NCBI RefSeq assembly: GCF_036826855.1
Contig: NZ_CP104578.1
Coordinates: forward strand, 1,488,001 to 1,552,000
DNA: 64,000 bases
From: Streptomyces sp. SJL17-4
Lineage (GTDB): Bacteria; Actinomycetota; Actinomycetes; Streptomycetales; Streptomycetaceae
Reading direction: 5' to 3'
Of this stretch, positions 34,121-42,554 are shown one piece after another. A model generated the notes under the pieces. It was not told where the DNA came from, made no database searches, and saw only the letters and a program-made list of their open reading frames with translations. The first letter of the stretch is position 1, and the number at the start of each line of letters is the position of its first letter. Made by a program: the position numbers and the translations under genes.

Positions 34121-35158
34121 TCAGCTGAAGCCGGTGGGCAGGTACTCGTCGACGTTCTCCTTGGTGACGACGGCCGAGTAGAGGGTGATCGAGGCGGGGA
34201 TCTCCAGCTCGGACATGCCGCCGACGCCCTTCTTCTGGCCGAGGGCGCGGGCGAGGTCGATCGCGGAGGCGGCCATGGTCGGCGGGTAGAGGACGGTGGC
34301 CTTGAGGACGCCGGTGTCGGCCTTGATGGCGTCCATGGCGGACTTGGCGCCGGCGCCGCCGACCATGAGGAAGTCCTTGCGGCCGGCCTGGGCGACGGCC
34401 CGCAGCGCGCCGACCCCCTGGTCGTCGTCGTGGTTCCACAGGGCGTCGAACTTCGGCTGGGCCTGGAGGAGTTGGGCCATCTTGGCCTGTCCCGACTCGA
34501 CGGTGAAGTCGGCGGCCTGGCGGGCGACCTTGCGGATGTTGGGGTAGTTCTTGAGGGCGTCGTCGAAGCCCTGGGTGCGCTGCTTGGTGAGTTCGAGGCT
34601 GTCCATGCCGGCGAGTTCGACGACGGTGGCGTTCGGCTTGTCCTTGAGCTGTTCGCCGATGAAGTTGCCGGCGTTGAGGCCCATGCCGTAGTTGTCGCCG
34701 CCGATCCAGCAGCGGTAGGCCTGCGGGGAGGCGAAGATCCGGTCGAGGTTGATGACGGGGATGCCGGCCTTCATGGCCTGGAGCCCGATCTGGGTGAGGG
34801 CCTTGCCGTCGGCGGGGAGGATGACGAGGACGTCGACCTTCTTGTTGATGAGGGTCTGGACCTGGCCGATCTGGGTGGCGGTGTCGTTGGAGCCCTCGGT
34901 GATCTCCAGGGTGACGTCGGAGTACTTCTTCGCGCGCCGCTCGGCGTTGTCGTTGATGGCGTTGAGCCAGCCGTGGTCGGCCTGCGGGCCGGCGAAGCCG
35001 ATGGTGACGGGGGTGCCGGGCTTGTCGTCGGCGGCCGGCGCGGCGCTCCCGACGGGCGACTGGTTCTTCGGCTCGTTGCTCGTACAGGCGGTGAGCAGGG
35101 CGCCGGCGGAGACGGCCGCGCCGCCGAGGAGGAGGTGTCTGCGGCTGGTTTCGGGCAT
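34121..35158 (-). CDS. ABC sugar-binding lipoprotein
   Basis: 345 residues. N-terminal SRRHLLLGGAAVSAG then lipobox LLTAC (C25): a Tat-type lipoprotein. The mature part is a ribose-type periplasmic-binding fold (VTIGFAGPQADHGWLNAINDNAERRAKKY, DVLVILPADGKALT, PVINLDRIF, HDDDQGVGALRAV). Binds the sugar for the permease/ATPase pair encoded upstream. ATG 35158; the gap of about 105 bp before it is a G-rich GGTGGTG repeat. Confidence 0.9.
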   Translation of the reverse strand: MPETSRRHLLLGGAAVSAGALLTACTSNEPKNQSPVGSAAPAADDKPGTPVTIGFAGPQADHGWLNAINDNAERRAKKYSDVTLEITEGSNDTATQIGQVQTLINKKVDVLVILPADGKALTQIGLQAMKAGIPVINLDRIFASPQAYRCWIGGDNYGMGLNAGNFIGEQLKDKPNATVVELAGMDSLELTKQRTQGFDDALKNYPNIRKVARQAADFTVESGQAKMAQLLQAQPKFDALWNHDDDQGVGALRAVAQAGRKDFLMVGGAGAKSAMDAIKADTGVLKATVLYPPTMAASAIDLARALGQKKGVGGMSELEIPASITLYSAVVTKENVDEYLPTGFS

Positions 35159-35179
35159 GGCGGTGGATCCCTTCCGAGC

Positions 35180-35245
35180 GGGTGGTGGTGAAAGGGGTGG
35201 TGGTGAGATGGGGGTGGTGAAGGGGGGTGGTGGTGAGGGCGGGGC
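35180..35245. repeat. GGTGGTG-type repeat between permease and binding-protein genes
   Basis: Repeated GGTGGTGGTGA/GGGGGTGGTGA units fill most of the gap between 35159 and 35264. On the transcribed strand this is CACC-rich and might affect mRNA processing, but this is speculation. Confidence 0.6.
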
Positions 35246-35264
35246 GGGGTCGGCCGGTGTCCGG

Positions 35265-36263
35265 TCAGGTTCCGTCGCGGACGGTGCGGCGCTGGAGCAG
35301 GACGGCGGCGACGATGATCGCGCCCTTGGCGATCTGCTGGACGTCGCTCTGCAGGTTGTTGAGCGCGAAGATGTTGGTGATCGTCGTGAAGACGAGGACA
35401 CCGAGGACCGAGCCGACGATGGTGCCCCGGCCGCCGCTGAGGAGGGTGCCGCCGATGATGGCGGCGGCGATGGCGTCGAGCTCGTACAGGTTGCCGTTGG
35501 TGTTCTGGCCGGAGCCGGCGAGCACGACGAGCAGGAAGGCGGCGATGCCGCAGCACAGTCCGGAGAGCAGATAGAGGAAGAGCCGCTGGCGGCGTACGTC
35601 GATGCCGGCGAGGCGGGCGGCCTCCGGGTTGCCGCCGACGGCGATGGTGCGCCGGCCGAAGGTGGTCCGGTTGAGGAGCAGCCAGCCGGCGACGGTGACG
35701 GCCGCGAAGACGAGGACGAGTGGCGGGATCCCGAGGACGTAGGCGTCGGGGAGGCCGAGGTCGAGGACGGACGGGACGGTGACGATCTGTGTCTTGCCGT
35801 CGGTGATCTGGAGGGCGAGACCGCGGGCCGAGGCGAGCATGGCCAGGGTCGCGATGAAGGGGACCATGCCGCCGTACGCGACGAGGACGCCGTTCACCAG
35901 GCCGCAGCCGAGTCCGACGGCGACGGCCGTGAAGAGGATGCCGGCGAAGCCGAACTCCTGGGTGGCGAGGGTCGTGGCCCATACGGAGGCCAGGGCGACG
36001 ATCGCGCCGACGGAGAGGTCGATGCCGCCGCTGGTGATGACGAAGGTCATGCCGACGGTGACGACACCGATCACGGAGGCCTGGGTCAGGACGAGTTGGA
36101 GGTTGGAGGTGGCGAGGAACTCGGCGGGCCGGGTGAGGCCGCCGACGACGATCAGTACGGCGAGCACGCCGAGCAGCGACAGGTTGCGGACGTCGGCCCT
36201 GAGGCCGAGTGCGCGCCAACGGCCATCCCGGGGCGGCGCCTTGGCCGGGGTGGTGAGCGTCAT
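35265..36263 (-). CDS. Ribose-type ABC transporter permease
   Basis: 332 residues, about ten membrane segments. RbsC/BPD_transp_2 family: VGMTFVITSGGIDLSVGAIVAL (split), AIIGGTLLSGGRGTIVGSVLG (the cytoplasmic loop that meets the ATPase). Its ATG overlaps the ATPase stop (36260-36263). Confidence 0.92.
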   Translation of the reverse strand: MTLTTPAKAPPRDGRWRALGLRADVRNLSLLGVLAVLIVVGGLTRPAEFLATSNLQLVLTQASVIGVVTVGMTFVITSGGIDLSVGAIVALASVWATTLATQEFGFAGILFTAVAVGLGCGLVNGVLVAYGGMVPFIATLAMLASARGLALQITDGKTQIVTVPSVLDLGLPDAYVLGIPPLVLVFAAVTVAGWLLLNRTTFGRRTIAVGGNPEAARLAGIDVRRQRLFLYLLSGLCCGIAAFLLVVLAGSGQNTNGNLYELDAIAAAIIGGTLLSGGRGTIVGSVLGVLVFTTITNIFALNNLQSDVQQIAKGAIIVAAVLLQRRTVRDGT

Positions 36264-37777
36264 ACCGCAGGGCTCCCTTCCATCACGAGGTCGAGTACGC
36301 GGTGTTCGTCGAGGTCACGGGCGGGCGCCTGGTGGACGACCCGGCCCTCGCGGAGGACCAGGACGCGGTCGGCGAGGCCGAGGACCTCGGGGACCTCGCT
36401 GGAGACGAGGAGGACGGCGAGGCCGTCGTCGGCGAGCCCCCGGATGACCGCGTACAGCTCGGCGCGGGCGCCGACGTCGACGCCCCGGGTGGGTTCGTCG
36501 AGGAGGAGGACGCGGCAGCCCCGGAGGAGCCAGCGGGCGAGGACCGCCTTCTGCTGGTTGCCGCCGGAGAGGGTGCGGACCGGGGCGTCCGGGAGGTCGG
36601 GGCGGAGCGACAGGGTGCGGGTGGCGGTCCTGGCGGTCTCGCGTTCGGTGGTGCGGTCGATCCAGCCGGCCCGGGAGAAGCGGGCGAGGGAGGAGACGGA
36701 GACGTTGCGGGTGACGGATTCGAGGAGGAGCAGGCCCTGCCCTTTGCGTTCCTCGGGGGCGAGGCCGAGTCCGGCGGCGACGGCGGCGGGGACGCTGCCG
36801 GGGCGCAGGGGCCGTCCGTCGACGATCACCCGGCCCTCGGTGGGCTTCCTGGCTCCGTAGACGGTCTCCAGGATCTCGGAGCGGCCGGATCCGACGAGCC
36901 CGGCGAGGCCGACGATCTCACCGGGCCGGAGTTCGAGGTCGAGGGCTTCGAACTCCCCCTTCCTGGCGAGTCCTTGGACGCGGAGGACGGGTTCGCCCGT
37001 CGGTGGGCGGGCGGGGCGTTCGGGGAAGACGTACGGGACGTCCCGGCCGGTCATGAGGGCGACGACCTCACGGGTCGGGGTGGTCGCGGCGGGCAGTCCG
37101 CGGGCGACGGCGCGGCCGTCCTTGAGGACGGTGACGCGGTCGCCGATGCGGCGGATCTCCTCCAGGCGGTGGGAGATGTAGACGACGGCGACGCCGTCGG
37201 CGGTGAGGTCGGCGACGATCCGGAAGAGGTTGGCGACCTCGTCGGGGTCGAGGGCGGCGGACGGTTCGTCCATGACGATGAGACGGACCTCGTGGGAGAG
37301 GGCGCGGGCCATGGAGACGATCTGCCGCTGGGCGGCGGAGAGTTCGCCGACACGTCGCGTCGGGTCGATCTCGGGGTGCCCGAGGCGCTTCAGGAGGGTG
37401 GCGGTGGCCTCGCGCGCCTCGCGGGTGCGGACGAATCCGGCGGTGGTGGGTTCGTGGCCGAGGTGGACGTTCTCGGCCACGGAGAGGCCTTCGACGAGGT
37501 CGAGTTCCTGGTAGATGGTGGCGATGCCGAGACGGACGGCGGCGCTCGGGGAGCGGAGCCGTACGGGGTCGCCGTTCCAGGTGATGTGACCCTCGTCGGG
37601 CTGGTGGGCGCCGGCGAGGACCTTGATGAGGGTGGACTTGCCGGCACCGTTCTGGCCCAGGAGGCAGTGGACCTCGCCGGGCGCGACGTCCAGGTCGACG
37701 CCGTCGAGGGCGCGGACGCCGGGGAAGGACTTGGTGATTCCGGACATGGTGAGGAGGGACGGGGGGTGTTCGGGCAT
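36260..37777 (-). CDS. Ribose-type ABC transporter ATPase
   Basis: 505 residues with two ATPase halves. The N-terminal half has Walker A GQNGAGKST (about 41-49), signature LSAAQRQIV and Walker B LIVMDEPSAALD; the C-terminal half has a degenerate Walker A GLVGSGRSE, signature LSGGNQQKA and LLLDEPTRGVD, as in RbsA/MglA. ATG 37777 has GAGGGG upstream. Confidence 0.93.
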   Translation of the reverse strand: MPEHPPSLLTMSGITKSFPGVRALDGVDLDVAPGEVHCLLGQNGAGKSTLIKVLAGAHQPDEGHITWNGDPVRLRSPSAAVRLGIATIYQELDLVEGLSVAENVHLGHEPTTAGFVRTREAREATATLLKRLGHPEIDPTRRVGELSAAQRQIVSMARALSHEVRLIVMDEPSAALDPDEVANLFRIVADLTADGVAVVYISHRLEEIRRIGDRVTVLKDGRAVARGLPAATTPTREVVALMTGRDVPYVFPERPARPPTGEPVLRVQGLARKGEFEALDLELRPGEIVGLAGLVGSGRSEILETVYGARKPTEGRVIVDGRPLRPGSVPAAVAAGLGLAPEERKGQGLLLLESVTRNVSVSSLARFSRAGWIDRTTERETARTATRTLSLRPDLPDAPVRTLSGGNQQKAVLARWLLRGCRVLLLDEPTRGVDVGARAELYAVIRGLADDGLAVLLVSSEVPEVLGLADRVLVLREGRVVHQAPARDLDEHRVLDLVMEGSPAV

Positions 37778-37832
37778 GGCGGAGATCCCCTCGGCGAGTA
37801 CGGGTGGCCGTCCGGCGGGGTACGGGTGCGGG

Positions 37833-37916
37833 GTGCGGGTGCGGGGGTGCGCTTGAGCGAGTGCGGGTGCGGGGGTGCGCTTGAGCGAGTGCGGGTGCGG
37901 GGGTGCGCTGGGGCGA
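37833..37916. repeat. Three 28-bp tandem repeats
   Basis: Units at 37833-37860 and 37861-37888 are identical; 37889-37916 differs slightly. Each contains GTGCGGGTGCGGGGGTGCGC. They lie in the 227-bp gap between the ROK stop and the ATPase start, probably in its promoter or leader. Confidence 0.85.
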
Positions 37917-38004
37917 GTGGGGGTGCGGGACGTGCGGCGGGTACGGGCCGGTGGGGTTGGGCCCACCCGCTCCGCCCTTGCGGAACGTACGCCCACAACC
38001 CCCG

Positions 38005-39186
38005 TTACGCCGGGGAGAAGAGGTGGTCGCTGATGAGGCGGGCCGCGCCCGTCACGCCGGCCGTCTGGCCCAGTTCGCCGAGGACGATGGGCAGGTTGCC
38101 GGTGGCCAGCGGCAGGGACTGCCGGTAGACCTGGGTGCGGACGCTGGCGAGGAGGTTGTGACCGAGGCCGGTGACACCGCCTCCGATCACCACCAGACCG
38201 GGGTTGAAGAAGCTGACGAGTCCTGCGATGACCTGCCCGACCCGGTTGCCGCCCGCACGGATGAGGGCGAGCGAGGTGGCGTCTCCGGCGGCGGCGGCCG
38301 CCGCGACGTCGACGGCGGTGAGGTGACCGGCCGCCGCGAGCCGGGCGGCGAGCTCCTCCGAACTGCCGCCGCGCGCCGCGTCCTCGGCGTCGCGGGCCAG
38401 GGCGGCGCCGCTGAAGTGGGCCTCCAGGCAGCCGTTGTTGCCGCAGGCGCAGGGGCGGCCGTCGGGTTCGACCTGGATGTGTCCGATGTCGCCGGCGCTG
38501 CCCGTCGTACCGCGGTAGACCTCACCGCCGACGACGATGCCGCAGCCGATGCCGGTGCCGATCTTGACGCAGAGGAAGTCACCGACGGAGCGGGCGACGC
38601 CGGCGTGCTGCTCCCCCATGGCCATGAGGTTCACGTCGTTGTCGACCATGACGGGACAGCCGAGTTCCTGGCTGAGCGCCTCCCGTACGGGGAAGCCGTC
38701 CCAGCCGGGCATGATCGGTGGTGCGACGGGGACGCCCTCGGGGAAACGGACGGGTCCGGGGACGCCGATGCCCGCGCCGTCGAAGCCTTCCGCGAGTCCG
38801 GTGGAGCGGAGCTTCGCCGCCATCGACAGGGCCTGTTCGAAGACGGCGACGGGGCCCTCGCGGACGTCCATGGGGTGGTTGAGGTGCCCGAGCACCTCCA
38901 ACTCGGCGTTGGTGACGGCGACATCGATGGAGGTGGCGCCGATGTCGATGCCGAGGAAGCGGAGTTCGGGCGCGAGACGGATGTTGTGCGAGCGACGGCC
39001 GCCCCGGGAGGCGGCGAAACCGTCGGCGACGACGAGACCGGTCTCCAGGAGCCGGTCGACCTCGACGGCGAGCTTGGAGCGGGAGAGATCGATCTGATCT
39101 CCCAGCTGGGCGCGGGAGTTGGGTCCTCCGTCGCGCAGCAGCCTGAGGAGTCGCGCCTGATGTCGGTTGGCAGGTCGTGCCGTCAT
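38005..39186 (-). CDS. ROK-family transcriptional regulator
   Basis: 393 residues. An N-terminal winged helix (RLLRLLRDGGPNSRAQLGDQIDLSRSKLAVEVDRLLE) is followed by a ROK sugar-kinase-like domain: GIDIGATSIDVAV, DNDVNLMAMGE, GIGCGIVVGG, HIQVEP and the zinc motif CACGNNGCLEA. Such proteins sense sugars and repress catabolic genes. It is transcribed in the same direction as the ABC operon 227 bp downstream. ATG 39186; a GTG three codons upstream, closer to GGAGGGG, is possible. A dyad lies 108 bp upstream. Confidence 0.9.
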   Translation of the reverse strand: MTARPANRHQARLLRLLRDGGPNSRAQLGDQIDLSRSKLAVEVDRLLETGLVVADGFAASRGGRRSHNIRLAPELRFLGIDIGATSIDVAVTNAELEVLGHLNHPMDVREGPVAVFEQALSMAAKLRSTGLAEGFDGAGIGVPGPVRFPEGVPVAPPIMPGWDGFPVREALSQELGCPVMVDNDVNLMAMGEQHAGVARSVGDFLCVKIGTGIGCGIVVGGEVYRGTTGSAGDIGHIQVEPDGRPCACGNNGCLEAHFSGAALARDAEDAARGGSSEELAARLAAAGHLTAVDVAAAAAAGDATSLALIRAGGNRVGQVIAGLVSFFNPGLVVIGGGVTGLGHNLLASVRTQVYRQSLPLATGNLPIVLGELGQTAGVTGAARLISDHLFSPA

Positions 39187-39293
39187 GCGTCTCACGCGCC
39201 CCTCCCTCTCGTGCCCGCTCGTCTTCGTGCTTTCGAGGGGAACGTAGCAGCGGCGTACCGGAGTGGGAAGAAGTTGCGCATGAATCCCCTCCG

Positions 39294-39317
39294 ACTTTTT
39301 CCCGGTTGGGGACAAAG
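39294..39317. promoter_or_regulatory. Candidate ROK operator, copy 2
   Basis: CTTTTTCC (39295-39302) and GGACAAAG (39310-39317) form an imperfect dyad (7 of 8 positions) with a 7-nt spacer, upstream of the ROK gene. It matches the dyad at 31633-31656 in 19 of 24 bases, supporting autoregulation plus control of the secreted dehydrogenase. Confidence 0.55.
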
Positions 39318-39341
39318 CCGGGGTCGGAGAAGGGAGAAGGG

Positions 39342-40052
39342 TCAGCGGACCTCGACCAGCCGGGCCGAGACCACCACGTTGCCCGCGTAGCCGTTCTCCT
39401 CGGTGAACGTGCCGCCGCAGGTGATCAGGCGCAGCTCGGGCGCTCCGGCGTCGCCGTAGATCCGCTCGGCGGGGAAGCTCTCCTTGGGGACGACCTCGAC
39501 CCCGTACACGGCGAAGACGGCGGTCCGGCCGTCGCGGCGCGCGATCTCCACGCGGTGCCCCTTGCGGAGGGCCCCCAGGTCGTAGAAGACGGCCCGGCCG
39601 CCGGGGACGTCGACGTGGCCGACGACGACGGCGGTACCGCGCTCACCGGGGGTGACCGCGCCGGTGAACCAGCCCGCGAGCCGGTTCTCCTCGGGCGGCG
39701 GGGCCTCGATCCAGCCGTCGGCGTCGAGTCCGACCTTGGTGATCGGCGCGTCTATCCGGACGGTCGGAACGCGGACCCGGAGCGGGGTCGACGGGGGCAG
39801 TGGATCGGGGACGGGGGCGAGGGCGAGCGCGGCTTCGGCGCGGGTGCCGTCGGGTGCGGCGGCGGAAAGGGGCTGCGGGGGGCCGTCGGCCCGGATCTCG
39901 TCCGCACCGCCGCGGACGAGGTGGACGCCGACGAGGAGGACGACGGCGACGAGGCCCCAGGCACCGTGCCGCCCCGCACCGTGCCCCGTAGCGTCCGACC
40001 GGCCCACGCCCGCCCTCCTCCTCGCGCCGTGAGCGCGCCGACTCATCGCCAT
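39342..40052 (-). CDS. Sortase (class E/F type)
   Basis: 236 residues. One N-terminal membrane segment (about 31-46), then a sortase beta-barrel with H146 (VVVGHVD), C212 (LRLITCGGTF) and R231 (VVSARLV), the full catalytic triad. Anchors proteins on the cell surface. The start at 40052 or 40046 is uncertain, since no good ribosome site is seen. It lies downstream of, and probably with, the surface-protein gene. Confidence 0.87.
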   Translation of the reverse strand: MAMSRRAHGARRRAGVGRSDATGHGAGRHGAWGLVAVVLLVGVHLVRGGADEIRADGPPQPLSAAAPDGTRAEAALALAPVPDPLPPSTPLRVRVPTVRIDAPITKVGLDADGWIEAPPPEENRLAGWFTGAVTPGERGTAVVVGHVDVPGGRAVFYDLGALRKGHRVEIARRDGRTAVFAVYGVEVVPKESFPAERIYGDAGAPELRLITCGGTFTEENGYAGNVVVSARLVEVR

Positions 40053-40222
40053 CCGCACCGAACCCGTGCCCTCCAGCGCCAACTCCCTGCACTCTGCGCC
40101 GACTTGGTGCCGACGGTCCGGCCCGCCGTCCGTGCCCTCGATCGCGTACGCGGCGGCGCCCGTGCGCGGGCGCCGCCGGGTGTGGCGCCCCTCCGTCCCG
40201 GACCTCGTCACACCGGGGCGGA

Positions 40223-40240
40223 GGGGCCGTTTCAGGCCCC
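40223..40240. terminator. Short hairpin between surface-protein and sortase genes
   Basis: GGGGCC-GTTTCA-GGCCCC. It lies 15 bp past the surface-protein stop and could attenuate or end transcription ahead of the sortase gene. Confidence 0.5.
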
Positions 40241-40254
40241 CCTGGTCCCGGCGG

Positions 40255-40827
40255 TCAGGAGCGGCCGTCGGCGTCGCGGCGGCGGGTCAGGACGACGGCG
40301 GCGCCCAGCGCCCCCACGATGAGGAGCACGCCCGTGACCACCTCGGTGACGCCGAGGCCGTCGGTGTCCGCGTCGGAGGTGGCGGCGGTGCCGTAGCCGG
40401 CCTTCACGCCTTTGTGCGCTCCGGGGGGCATGCCCTCGTTGTGCCCGGTGGTGTTCCCGCCGGTGTTCCCGCCGGTGTTGCCCTGGGCGATGGTGAGGGT
40501 GGTGGTGCCCCGCTCGCCCTTGCAGTCGAAGGTGATCTCGTACTGGGCGCCTGCCTTGGCGTCCACGTCCACGGTGGCGTTGCCCGAACGGCCCTCGCTG
40601 AGGGTCACGGTGTCGAACACCCCGGAGGTGACGGTCACCGACGGCACTTCGCAGCCGTCGGACTTCAGCGTCACGGTGCCGCCGGGGGCGACGGTCTCGG
40701 GGGTGACGGAGAAGCCGAACGACGTGATGTTCTGGTCGTTCTCGCCCGCCAGGGCGGCCGGGGCGACGGTGACCACCACGGCGGCGGCGCTCAGCAGGAC
40801 GGCGGAAGCGGCACGTATCGCGCGCAT
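40255..40827 (-). CDS. Cell-surface protein with C-terminal membrane anchor
   Basis: 190 residues. Signal peptide (hydrophobic 8-22, cut near ALAGEN about 28), an Ig-like beta domain (about 30-118), a GNTGGN-rich linker, a hydrophobic segment (VVTGVLLIVGALGAAVVL) and a basic tail RRRDADGRS. This is the layout of sortase substrates, and the sortase gene follows; however, no LPxTG or LAxTG motif precedes the hydrophobic segment, so anchoring by sortase is unproven. Confidence 0.8.
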   Translation of the reverse strand: MRAIRAASAVLLSAAAVVVTVAPAALAGENDQNITSFGFSVTPETVAPGGTVTLKSDGCEVPSVTVTSGVFDTVTLSEGRSGNATVDVDAKAGAQYEITFDCKGERGTTTLTIAQGNTGGNTGGNTTGHNEGMPPGAHKGVKAGYGTAATSDADTDGLGVTEVVTGVLLIVGALGAAVVLTRRRDADGRS

Positions 40828-41039
40828 GACGGTCCTCCAGGTCACGGGAGGGCTGGTCACGGAGCGATTCCGTGCCCGGAATGCGATGACCCTCACCGCG
40901 ATCGAAGCTAGGTCCGCCACCGGCGCGCCGCCACCGGGCTCCGCCGAACGGGGCACGGCGGCGACGGTACGTGACGGCGGCGCGGACCGGAACGGGTCGC
41001 GCCACGACACCGCCCCAGGGCGGACCGGAAGGGGCCGTG

Positions 41040-41996
41040 CTACGGCACCCGGACGACCTGGCCCGCGTACGAGAGGTTTCCGCCGAAGCCGAAGAGGAGG
41101 ACCGGGGCGCCGGAGGCGAGTTCGCCGCGTTCGACGAGCTTGGCGAGGGCCAGCGGGATGGAGGCCGCCGAGGTGTTGCCGGAGTCGACGACGTCGCGGG
41201 CGACGATCGCGTTGACGGCGCCGATCTTCGCGGCGAGCGGCTCGATGATCCGCAGGTTGGCCTGGTGCAGGACGACGCCCGCGAGCTCCTCGGGGCTGAT
41301 GCCGGACCGCTCGCAGGTCTGCCGGGCGAGGGCGGGCAGTTGCTGGGTGGCCCAGCGGTAGACGCTCTGTCCCTCCTGCGCGAAGCGGGGCGGGGTGCCC
41401 TCGATCCGGACGGCGTGGCCCATCTCCGGGACCGAGCCCCACAGGACCGGGCCGATGCCGCGCGCGGCCCCCGGCACCTCGTCGTCCACGGCCTCGACGA
41501 TCGCGGCGCCCGCGCCGTCGCCGACGAGGACGCAGGTGGTGCGGTCGGTCCAGTCGGCCACGTCGCTCATCTTGTCGGCGCCGATGACCAGCGCGCGGCG
41601 GGATCCACCGGCCCGGACGGCGTGGTCGGCGGTGGCCAGGGCGTGGGTGAACCCGGCGCAGACCACGTTGAGGTCCATGGTGGCCGGCGAGGTCATGCCG
41701 AGGCGGGCGGCGACGCGGGCGGCCGTGTTGGGCGAGCGGTCGATGGCCGTGGAGGTCGCGACGAGGACGAGGTCGATGTCGTCGGGGGTGAGTCCGGCGG
41801 TGGCCAGGGCCTTGCCCGCCGCGTGGGCGGCGAGTTCGTCGACGGGCTCGTCGGGGCCCCCGATGTGCCGGGTGCGGATACCGACCCGGCTGGTGATCCA
41901 CGCGTCGTCGGTGTCGACCAACTCCGCGAGGTCATGGTTGGTGAGCACCTTGGCGGGCTGGTAGTGCCCGAGCGCGGCAATGCGAGTGCCCGTCAT
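41040..41996 (-). CDS. 3-oxoacyl-ACP synthase III-like protein
   Basis: 318 residues. The KAS III (FabH) triad is visible: C113 in VVCAGFTH, H244 in VLHQANLRI and N274 in DSGNTSAAS; GIRTRHI and GDGAGAAIV are also typical. These enzymes condense an acyl-CoA starter with malonyl-ACP. It stands alone, with no ACP or other fatty-acid genes, so it may make a special starter rather than serve housekeeping synthesis. ATG 41996 has GAGGGGG upstream. Confidence 0.9.
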   Translation of the reverse strand: MTGTRIAALGHYQPAKVLTNHDLAELVDTDDAWITSRVGIRTRHIGGPDEPVDELAAHAAGKALATAGLTPDDIDLVLVATSTAIDRSPNTAARVAARLGMTSPATMDLNVVCAGFTHALATADHAVRAGGSRRALVIGADKMSDVADWTDRTTCVLVGDGAGAAIVEAVDDEVPGAARGIGPVLWGSVPEMGHAVRIEGTPPRFAQEGQSVYRWATQQLPALARQTCERSGISPEELAGVVLHQANLRIIEPLAAKIGAVNAIVARDVVDSGNTSAASIPLALAKLVERGELASGAPVLLFGFGGNLSYAGQVVRVP

Positions 41997-42133
41997 CCCG
42001 GGACCCCCTCGGTGGTTCGATCGTCCGGCAGGATTTCCCAGTCTTGCCAGCGACTGATGGGTAACAGGTGACGTAAACCACCAAGATTCACCCGTGCCCC
42101 TTGGCCGACCGTGACAAGGACCCGGGCGCCCCA

Positions 42134-42161
42134 CGGGCCCCACGGCCTCGTGTGGGGCCCG
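42134..42161. terminator. Terminator after the 2Fe-2S protein gene
   Basis: Perfect 10-bp arms CGGGCCCCAC (42134-42143) and GTGGGGCCCG (42152-42161), immediately past the stop at 42171 on the minus strand. Confidence 0.75.
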
Positions 42162-42170
42162 CGGACGGGG

Positions 42171-42554
42171 TCAGTTCTTGGGCGGGTCGATCATCTGGAG
42201 GGCGAGGGTGGCCGGGGGCGGGGCGATGCCGGGGCCGCCGGCGGCCGTCCAGGCGAGGATGTCGTCGAGGGAGTCCTGGTCGAGGGTGAAGGCGACCCAG
42301 GCGGCCCGGCCGCCGCGCCGTCGGCCCTCGGTGGAGGGCTGGACGACGACGATGTTGGCCTGGGCGCAGGGGCCGAGGCAGTCGCTCGTACGGACGGCGA
42401 GGCGGCCGCCGGAGGCCGCGGCGGCCTCCCGGAGGCGGGCGAGCTGTGCGGCGTGGTCGGTGCCGGGGTTCTTGCGGGCGTCGCCGCAGCAGCAGCCGCG
42501 GCAGACGACCAGGGAGCAGGGGCGGGCCCCGTAACGTATCGGGACCGGGGTCAC
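42171..42554 (-). CDS. Thioredoxin-like 2Fe-2S ferredoxin domain protein
   Basis: 127 residues. Cysteines C13, C18, C21-C23 and C59, C63 (RTSDCLGPCAQAN) fit the thioredoxin-like 2Fe-2S ferredoxin family, found alone or fused to other enzymes. GTG 42554 overlaps the isochorismatase stop by 4 nt, so the two are coupled. Role unknown. Confidence 0.8.
   Translation of the reverse strand: MTPVPIRYGARPCSLVVCRGCCCGDARKNPGTDHAAQLARLREAAAASGGRLAVRTSDCLGPCAQANIVVVQPSTEGRRRGGRAAWVAFTLDQDSLDDILAWTAAGGPGIAPPPATLALQMIDPPKN

Noticed and set aside
41040..41996. Start of a polyketide or fatty-acid biosynthetic cluster
   Set aside because: The KAS III-like gene stands alone, with no ACP, ketosynthase I/II or tailoring genes in the surrounding 5 kb.
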